Assembly: GCA_003219355.1 (NCBI GenBank)
Contig: QHOQ01000117.1
Coordinates: forward strand, 1 to 11,504
From: Verrucomicrobiota bacterium
GTDB lineage: Bacteria; Verrucomicrobiota; Verrucomicrobiia; Chthoniobacterales; UBA10450
Length of the DNA stretch: 11,504 nt
Direction of reading: 5' to 3'
The notes beneath the pieces are model-generated. The model was not told where the DNA came from, ran no database searches, and saw nothing but the letters and a program-made list of their open reading frames with translations. This document shows, one piece after another, positions 7,444 through 11,504 of this stretch. A program made the translations under genes and the position numbers. How positions within the stretch are numbered: position 1 is the first letter of the stretch; each line of letters begins with the position of its first letter.

Positions 7444-7497
7444 CGAACACTGTAGAGGCGGCGCAAACTCTATATCGAATGACAAGAACATTGATCG

Positions 7498-7686
7498 ATG
7501 AGAAGGCCTTCAAAACAAAACAAAGATACGGAAAATGTGCCGCCGGGTGGCCGAGCCTTTCAGCGAATTCAGCAGGACCGGACGGCGCGCGGGCTAGGTA
7601 AGCTCCCGGCTCCAGGAGCGTCGAGTTCTGTACCTAACGAGCGAGTTCCCAATCGATGTCCGGATAAGACGCGCAAAAAGAAGTAG
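7498..7686 (+). pseudogene. Small ORF, likely N-terminal remnant related to the downstream Asp-box protein
   Basis: A 62-codon ORF, Lys/Arg-rich at both ends. Its residues 17-33 (GGRAFQRIQQDRTARGL) align with residues 25-41 of the downstream Asp-box protein (GGKALGRIQYFETQRAL): GG-[RK]-A-[FL]-x-R-I-Q, then T-x-R-x-L. The last 11 codons, including the stop, lie inside the left copy of the 109-bp inverted repeat that begins at 7653. This suggests that an ORF with the same N-terminal motif was cut off when that copy was placed here. It could also be an independent small gene or not expressed. There is no clear Shine-Dalgarno sequence and no known domain. The surrounding 7444-7772 stretch holds nothing else I can support. 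Confidence 0.3.
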
Positions 7687-7761
7687 CCCAATCCTTCTAA
7701 AACGAGCTTCCGTCTCCTGCCATCTCCTCGCAACACCGCCGATTTGCGCACGGCTACCCCA
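7653..7761 (+). repeat. Left copy of a perfect 109-bp inverted repeat
   Basis: The reverse complement of this segment is identical, base for base, to 8747-8855; the match ends at both sides at 7653 and 7761. This copy ends 11 bp before the ATG of the Asp-box gene, so it has become that gene's upstream region, and it contains the end of the small ORF 7498-7686. No transposase, terminal repeats or target-site duplication are visible around it. Confidence 0.95.
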
Positions 7762-7772
7762 AACCCAGTCAT

Positions 7773-8996
7773 ATGAATATTTCCACTCGTAAAAAGAGTA
7801 AAAGTGCACGGCGAAAACTCTTGCTGGCAAAGCGGCGTTTCCTCGGCGGAAAAGCATTGGGACGAATCCAATATTTCGAAACACAACGCGCATTACCCCA
7901 GACGACTTTGGTTCGGGGATTCGTCACTTCGGAGGCGATCACGGCTTTGCGGATTTCCAGGACAACTCCGGCGAGGCGCGGTCCGACGCAGATTGCCGAG
8001 TACGCAAGGGCCGATCGAGCGAAAAGCCGGCTCACTCCGAAGTTCGCTAGCACCGTGCAGCTTCCGGTTTGGCGGCCGCTGGGGCCAAGCTCCATCCCGA
8101 AAGGTCAAACATATGGAACTGGAGGTAACAACAGGCCGCCTGTCTCAGGCCGATGCTCGGGAATCTTTGTTTCACCGGGAAACCCGAACCACTTGGTTCT
8201 TTGCTCGGCTGGCGGCGGACTGTGGGGGACCTTGGATCAGGGAAAGACCTGGCAACCGTTGACAGACCAGCAGCCGACGCTGTCAATGGGTGCAATTTGT
8301 GCTGCGCCTACTTCGCCGAACATAGTCTACGCTGGGACTGGCGAAGGAGATACCTACAGCCAACTTGGCGTCGGGTTGCTCCGATCGTCCGATGGCGGCC
8401 AGACGTGGGAGCATGCTCCTTCCAACGATCTTTCAGGCGTCGGAATTTTCGATATCGTGGTCGATCCAGCTAACCCGCTTCACGTCTGGGTGGGGACAAC
8501 TGCCAAGCTTCTTGAAAGCAAGAATGGCGGTGCGACTTGGCGCACTGTTCAACTCGCTACCACCTGGGACATTTCCATTAATCCCAAAGATCCTCAGGAG
8601 ATCTTTGCTGCTACGATCCTAGGCCTGGTCCGTTCTAGCAATGGTGGCGCTAGCTGGGCACGGATCGCACTTCCCGACTCGACACCGGGTTCGCGCTTTA
8701 CTCGCATGGAAGTTTGCCACGCACCTTCGAATCCGGCAGTCGTTTATGGGGTAGCCGTGCGCAAATCGGCGGTGTTGCGAGGAGATGGCAGGAGACGGAA
8801 GCTCGTTTTAGAAGGATTGGGCTACTTCTTTTTGCGCGTCTTATCCGGACATCGAGCAAGCTTGGTACGACTGGTGCCTCGCCGTTTCTCCCGTAGATCA
8901 CAACGTTCTTTATTGGGGAGCTGTGCAACTTTACAAGGGCATCCGCGGGTCAACAGGTTGGACTTGGCGCAACATCGCGTCTCGATCCAGCGGTGA
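7773..8996 (+). CDS. Asp-box (BNR/VPS10-like) beta-propeller protein, N-terminal fragment of a split gene
   Basis: Encodes 407 codons, of which only about the first 326-330 look genuine. After a very basic start without a signal peptide and the motif GGKALGRIQYFETQRALP (25-42) comes a propeller with Asp-box motifs S-x-D-x-G-x-T-W. The first is a degenerate LDQGKTW (154-160). Full boxes are SSDGGQTW (205-212), SKNGGATW (249-256) and SSNGGASW (288-295), separated by SPNIVYAGTG-type strands. Such proteins are often called sialidase-like or exo-alpha-sialidase, but this architecture fits the VPS10/photosystem-stability-factor-like group and no catalytic sialidase residues can be claimed. At residue 326 (base 8748) the frame enters the right copy of the 109-bp inverted repeat and stops resembling a propeller. 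The matching continuation is in another frame (see 8923-10020), so the gene is frameshifted or misassembled. Confidence 0.75.
   Translation: MNISTRKKSKSARRKLLLAKRRFLGGKALGRIQYFETQRALPQTTLVRGFVTSEAITALRISRTTPARRGPTQIAEYARADRAKSRLTPKFASTVQLPVWRPLGPSSIPKGQTYGTGGNNRPPVSGRCSGIFVSPGNPNHLVLCSAGGGLWGTLDQGKTWQPLTDQQPTLSMGAICAAPTSPNIVYAGTGEGDTYSQLGVGLLRSSDGGQTWEHAPSNDLSGVGIFDIVVDPANPLHVWVGTTAKLLESKNGGATWRTVQLATTWDISINPKDPQEIFAATILGLVRSSNGGASWARIALPDSTPGSRFTRMEVCHAPSNPAVVYGVAVRKSAVLRGDGRRRKLVLEGLGYFFLRVLSGHRASLVRLVPRRFSRRSQRSLLGSCATLQGHPRVNRLDLAQHRVSIQR
8747..8855 (-). repeat. Right copy of the perfect 109-bp inverted repeat
   Basis: Identical to the reverse complement of 7653-7761, with 985 bp between the copies. 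It lies inside the Asp-box gene, precisely where the reading frame must pass from frame 3 (upstream) to frame 1 (downstream). Its length is close to the number of codons I would expect between the flanking family motifs, so this copy is probably the original gene sequence and the left copy the duplicate. Confidence 0.95.
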
Positions 8997-10020
8997 TTCT
9001 ATTCATCCGGACCAGCACCATCTCGCGTTTGATCCGTCCGATCCCAACGTGCTTTATGCCTGTAACGACGGCGGCGTGTTTCGCTCGCCTGACCGCGGAA
9101 CGAGTTGGGAGGCGCTAAATCGTGGGCTGGGAATTACGGAGTTCGAATTCATCATTCACCTCGAGAGCCAGGACAGCTGGCTCATCGGTGGAACCCAGGA
9201 CAACGGAACCTTGGGCAATCCGAGCGCCGGGAAATGGGATCAGATTGCACCAGGGGATGGCGGGGACTGTGGCGCCGACGACAGCGATAACCTGTGCTAC
9301 CACTCCTACTACGGCATCGAAATCGAGCGTGCTCCGGCAACCGGTAACAAGGCATTCAAATGGGTCGACGTATCGCCGCCAGCGCCTGATGACTACGACG
9401 CGCTCTTCTATCCGCCAATGGACGTGAGCGAGAAGATTGTCGCCAAGGCCGGTGTGACACTTTTCGTTTCGGACGATAGCGGAGATAGTTGGGTGGAGGT
9501 TGACTTCGGCGGTGCGGCTGGTGAGAAAGCTTCGGCCGTAAGCATTGTCGACCGGAAGACGATATTTCTAGGAAGCGAAAAAGGGCGGCTGGTTCGCATT
9601 GATCGCGCTCGCTCCGGGTGGGCTAAGGCTACTGTCACTCAGCTAACGAGTCCGCGGAGCGAATTCGTCAGTGACATTGTTGTCCTTGGAGCTTCGAAAC
9701 GGATTATATGGACAAGTTGCTCAGCCTTTGGAGGAGGTCATGTCTTTCGATCGACTAAGGGTGGCAAGACTTGGGGCGATCGCACCGGCAACCTGCCGGA
9801 CATTCCAGTTAATGCCATCGTCATTGATCCGAAGAACCAACGGCGGATTTTTGCCGCGACCGACCACGGCGTGTATCAGAGCAAGAACTCTGGGAAGAAA
9901 TGGACCGATTTCAGCAACGGACTTCCGAATGCCGTCGTCGGCGACATGATCCTTCACGAACGCCGAAGGATACTGCGCGTCGGTACCCACAATCGTGGTG
10001 CCTGGGAAGTCGATATTTAG
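8923..10020 (+). CDS. Asp-box (BNR/VPS10-like) beta-propeller protein, C-terminal fragment of a split gene
   Basis: A 365-residue frame from a GTG at 8923 to TAG. The propeller-like coding actually begins further up in the same frame, at about 8840 (SYPDIEQAWYDWCLAVSP), which is open back to a TAG at 8809-8811. So 8923 is unlikely to be a real start and this is the second half of the gene at 7773. Asp boxes are SPDRGTSW (55-62), SDDSGDSW (183-190), STKGGKTW (277-284) and SKNSGKKW (320-327). Other conserved pieces are SSGDSIHPDQHHLAFDP (22-38), GGTQDNGT (89-96) and a GDGGDCGADD loop (111-120). It ends GTHNRGAWEVDI, the usual last strand. Together the two fragments would form one propeller protein of about 720 residues. 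Confidence 0.75.
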   Translation: MQLYKGIRGSTGWTWRNIASRSSGDSIHPDQHHLAFDPSDPNVLYACNDGGVFRSPDRGTSWEALNRGLGITEFEFIIHLESQDSWLIGGTQDNGTLGNPSAGKWDQIAPGDGGDCGADDSDNLCYHSYYGIEIERAPATGNKAFKWVDVSPPAPDDYDALFYPPMDVSEKIVAKAGVTLFVSDDSGDSWVEVDFGGAAGEKASAVSIVDRKTIFLGSEKGRLVRIDRARSGWAKATVTQLTSPRSEFVSDIVVLGASKRIIWTSCSAFGGGHVFRSTKGGKTWGDRTGNLPDIPVNAIVIDPKNQRRIFAATDHGVYQSKNSGKKWTDFSNGLPNAVVGDMILHERRRILRVGTHNRGAWEVDI

Positions 10021-10036
10021 AGTCCAAGGATATTCC

Positions 10037-10248
10037 TTCGCAATTCGCGATCCGCATTTCTTTCGAACTGCCGCCGAAGAATTCAAAGAAGTGACGCTGT
10101 AACGGCGGCCGTGTCGGCGGCAAAATTTGGGGAGCGCGCGCGCCTCGCGTGCAGTGCCAGTCCGACTCGGACCGATGGTGGTCTCGCCGTCGCGCGAATT
10201 GACGCGAAAGAATCAAGAAGGCTTTAGTGTGATTCGTCCGATTCGTAG
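10037..10248. repeat. Repeat-dense spacer between the Asp-box gene and the cupin gene
   Basis: The 295-bp gap 10021-10315 contains no convincing gene but several repeat-like pieces. At 10037-10060 is a heptamer-type sequence matching thiC 5860-5883 at 20 of 24 bases. At 10093-10124 is a GACGCTGTA element resembling 332-363. An alternating GCGCGC stretch follows at about 10134-10150. At 10156-10173 is GCCAGTCCGACTCGGACC, a near-palindrome shared with thiC 6032-6049. At 10231-10248 are two 9-mers (GATTCGTCC, GATTCGTAG). These look like worn copies of dispersed chromosomal elements. Confidence 0.6.
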
Positions 10249-10315
10249 GCCAGAAAATCCAACAGCAACCACGGTTCACCAATTATTGATCACCTATCAC
10301 GAAAGAAAAACCACA

Positions 10316-10777
10316 ATGAAGGCGATAGAAGGTTATTTTTTGATTACGCCGGAGGACCTCCATTGGCGTCCGTCCAACCTAATGAAAATCCCGAACGCGG
10401 ATTTTCTTGAGCGAACCAAGAGCGAGAATCTTGGAGCAAGATTTTGGCGGTTACCACCGAATAGTGCGAGCACGCTCCACAAACATATCCGGGCAGAAGA
10501 ATTCTACTTCGTCTTGGAAGGAGTGGGACGAATTCGCGTGGGCGACGAGACGCTGACTGTGCCGACTCACGGCGGGTTGCTCGTCGGGCCAGACCAGTTG
10601 CGTCAGGTGTTCAACGACTCTGAGGACGACGTGCTCTGGCCCATCGTGGGCGCGCCAGAGGAAACTGAATTTCTGCCCGGTGCAAAGACCAAACCCGACA
10701 TGTCGCTGATTTACCCGGTCGACCCAAAACAATTGCCAAAGGAATTGGCCGGAGTGGAGTGGCCGCCAAGAAGTTGA
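10316..10777 (+). CDS. Cupin-domain protein
   Basis: A 153-residue single-domain cupin. Motif 1 is visible at about residues 55-71: HKHIRAEEFYFVLEGVGRI, with His55, His57 and Glu61 or Glu62 as expected metal ligands. Motif 2 is about 84-100, GGLLVGPDQLRQVFN. The usual third metal histidine, four residues before Asn100, is Arg96, so metal binding may be altered or absent. The following VLWPIVGAPEETEF segment is typical of small stand-alone cupins with mannose-6-phosphate isomerase-like annotation, whose function is usually unknown. The frame extends upstream to a TTG at 10127, but that part lies in repeats; ATG 10316, preceded by a weak purine stretch (GAAAGAAAAA), is the sensible start. There is no signal peptide. 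Confidence 0.82.
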   Translation: MKAIEGYFLITPEDLHWRPSNLMKIPNADFLERTKSENLGARFWRLPPNSASTLHKHIRAEEFYFVLEGVGRIRVGDETLTVPTHGGLLVGPDQLRQVFNDSEDDVLWPIVGAPEETEFLPGAKTKPDMSLIYPVDPKQLPKELAGVEWPPRS

Positions 10778-10781
10778 CTTT

Positions 10782-10794
10782 CGGCGTCTCGCCG
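10782..10794 (+). repeat. Short hairpin after the cupin gene
   Basis: CGGCG, loop TCT, CGCCG: a perfect 5-bp stem 4 nt after the cupin stop, without a following T-run. It may be part of a dispersed repeat or a weak transcript-end structure. Confidence 0.35.
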
Positions 10795-10849
10795 GCCCGA
10801 ACTTTGTCTTCCCCAAATTCCGCGACACACTCTATGTTGATTTTCGCTA

Positions 10850-11504
10850 ATGTCCCTGCCGCGCATTGTTTCGTTGTTGCCGGCCGCGACGGAGATCGTC
10901 GGCGCGCTCGGCTTGATGGAGCAGCTGGTGGGAGTCTCGCACGAGTGCGATTTCCCAAGCGAAGCGAACGAGCGTCCGCGGGTGACGCATTATCCGATCC
11001 ATAACGCTGGCCTAACGAGCGGCGAAGTGGATGAATGGGTGCGGCGCGCGTTGCGCGAAATGGGCACGATTTATTCGATCGACGAGCCGCTCCTGCGCAA
11101 ACTGCGGCCCAATCTAATCCGCGGTCGGTTACGGAACGGTGGCGCGGCTCGCCGCGGCGTTGCCCGGGCCGCCAAAGGTCGTAAATCTCGAACCGTCGAG
11201 TCTCTCGGACATTTTCGAAAATATTCGAGAGGTTGCGCAAGTGTGCGGTACGCCGGACCGCGCGCAGGAAGTAGTGGCAGAATTATCGATGCGTGTGGAA
11301 GCGGTGCGTGCGCGAGCAGCACAGACCAAAACGCGGCCTCGCTGTTTTCTCATGGAATGGGTCGATCCGCCATTCTGTTCCGGACATTGGGGACCGGAGC
11401 TGGTGGAGATCGCCGGCGGACACGACCCGCTCGGACGTAAACACGAATGCTCGGTGCAGATTTCCTGGGAACAGGTGTTGGAAGCCAGACCGGAGGTGTT
11501 GGTG
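10850..11504 (+). pseudogene. Cobalamin-binding periplasmic-type protein (BtuF-like), frameshifted and cut by the window end
   Basis: The first 90 residues (10850-11119) read IVSLLPAATEIVGALGL and GVSHECDFP, then a helix ending LLRKLRPNLI. This is the N-terminal lobe of BtuF-like (Peripl_BP_2) cobalamin-binding proteins of the type without a signal peptide. Coding resumes in another frame at 11121 (AVGYGTVARLAAALP) and continues open to the window end with EWVDPPFCSGHWGPELVEIAGG and SWEQVLEARPEVLV, all typical. Between the two, the expected L-T-Q-x-L-C-x-V-C segment is missing: one base remains where about 27 would be, an apparent 26-nt deletion. The original frame runs on meaninglessly to a stop at 11438-11440. 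The intact family binds corrinoids for uptake by BtuCD. It is either a decaying gene or an assembly error; the C-terminus is outside the window. Confidence 0.8.

Noticed and set aside
7440..7466. Third copy of the GACGCTGTA element after thiC (CACTGTAGAGGCGGCGC)
   Set aside because: Only a few bases match and the spacing differs; similarity is not better than chance in a GC-rich genome.
7545..7620. tRNA-Ser/Leu-like start (GCCGGGTGGCCGAG)
   Set aside because: There is no matching acceptor 3' strand, no T-loop consensus and no plausible anticodon stem; the resemblance is limited to the first 14 bases.
7653..8855. Composite transposon or IS element bounded by the 109-bp repeats
   Set aside because: There is no transposase between the copies, the enclosed DNA is the first part of the Asp-box gene, and there is no target-site duplication.
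10127..10315. TTG-start N-terminal extension of the cupin by 63 codons
   Set aside because: It is made of repeat-like spacer sequence with no cupin similarity; ATG 10316 gives the normal family length.
10611..11240. Minus-strand ORF of 209 codons across the cupin end and the BtuF-like gene
   Set aside because: It overlaps two recognisable plus-strand coding regions and its arginine-rich translation looks like the complement of GC-rich coding sequence.
1..11504. A novel defence, secretion or biosynthetic system
   Set aside because: The recognisable genes are common housekeeping or envelope families without a linking operon; the unusual signals here are repeats and gene breakage, not a new multi-gene system.

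Overview
The window is an ordinary-looking bacterial chromosomal segment of moderately high G+C, with genes on both strands and short intergenic gaps. The gene set is an M13 metallopeptidase, a TraB/GumN protein, an amidase, ThiC, a large Asp-box (BNR) protein, a cupin and a BtuF-like protein. Together with short dispersed repeats (heptamers and GC-rich palindromes), this suggests a free-living, probably soil-type bacterium, possibly Verrucomicrobiota. That placement is an inference from general resemblance, not something the window proves.

Layout. Positions 1-715 hold the C-terminus of a SurA/PpiC-like peptidyl-prolyl isomerase followed by a small TPR protein, both on the plus strand. A short convergent gap (716-826) with hairpins separates them from two minus-strand genes: a TraB/GumN-family protein (3883-2948) followed 75 bp later by a secreted M13 (neprilysin-type) metallopeptidase (2872-827), probably one operon. 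Divergent from these is a secreted N-acetylmuramoyl-L-alanine amidase (4004-5206). So 0-5.2 kb is mostly envelope and periplasm housekeeping: folding, proteolysis and wall hydrolysis.

Positions 5262-7443 form a self-contained thiamine biosynthesis unit: a promoter, a TPP riboswitch aptamer, a Rho-independent terminator acting as expression platform, and thiC. The thiC reading frame carries two in-frame repeat-derived insertions that keep the catalytic part intact.

Positions 7444-10020 hold an Asp-box beta-propeller (sialidase/VPS10-like) gene that is split. A perfect 109-bp segment occurs twice in inverted orientation (7653-7761 and 8747-8855). One copy lies directly before the start codon, the other lies at the point where the reading frame changes. 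A small upstream ORF resembles the N-terminus of the same protein type and runs into the left copy. This is the most unusual structure in the window. It is either a recent inverted duplication or an assembly artefact.

Positions 10021-10315 are a repeat-rich spacer that shares two different repeat types with the thiC insertions. It is followed by a cupin gene (10316-10777) and a BtuF-like cobalamin-binding gene (10850 to the window end). The latter reads in two frames around an apparent 26-nt deletion. I see no defence system, CRISPR array, transposase, integrase, rRNA or tRNA.
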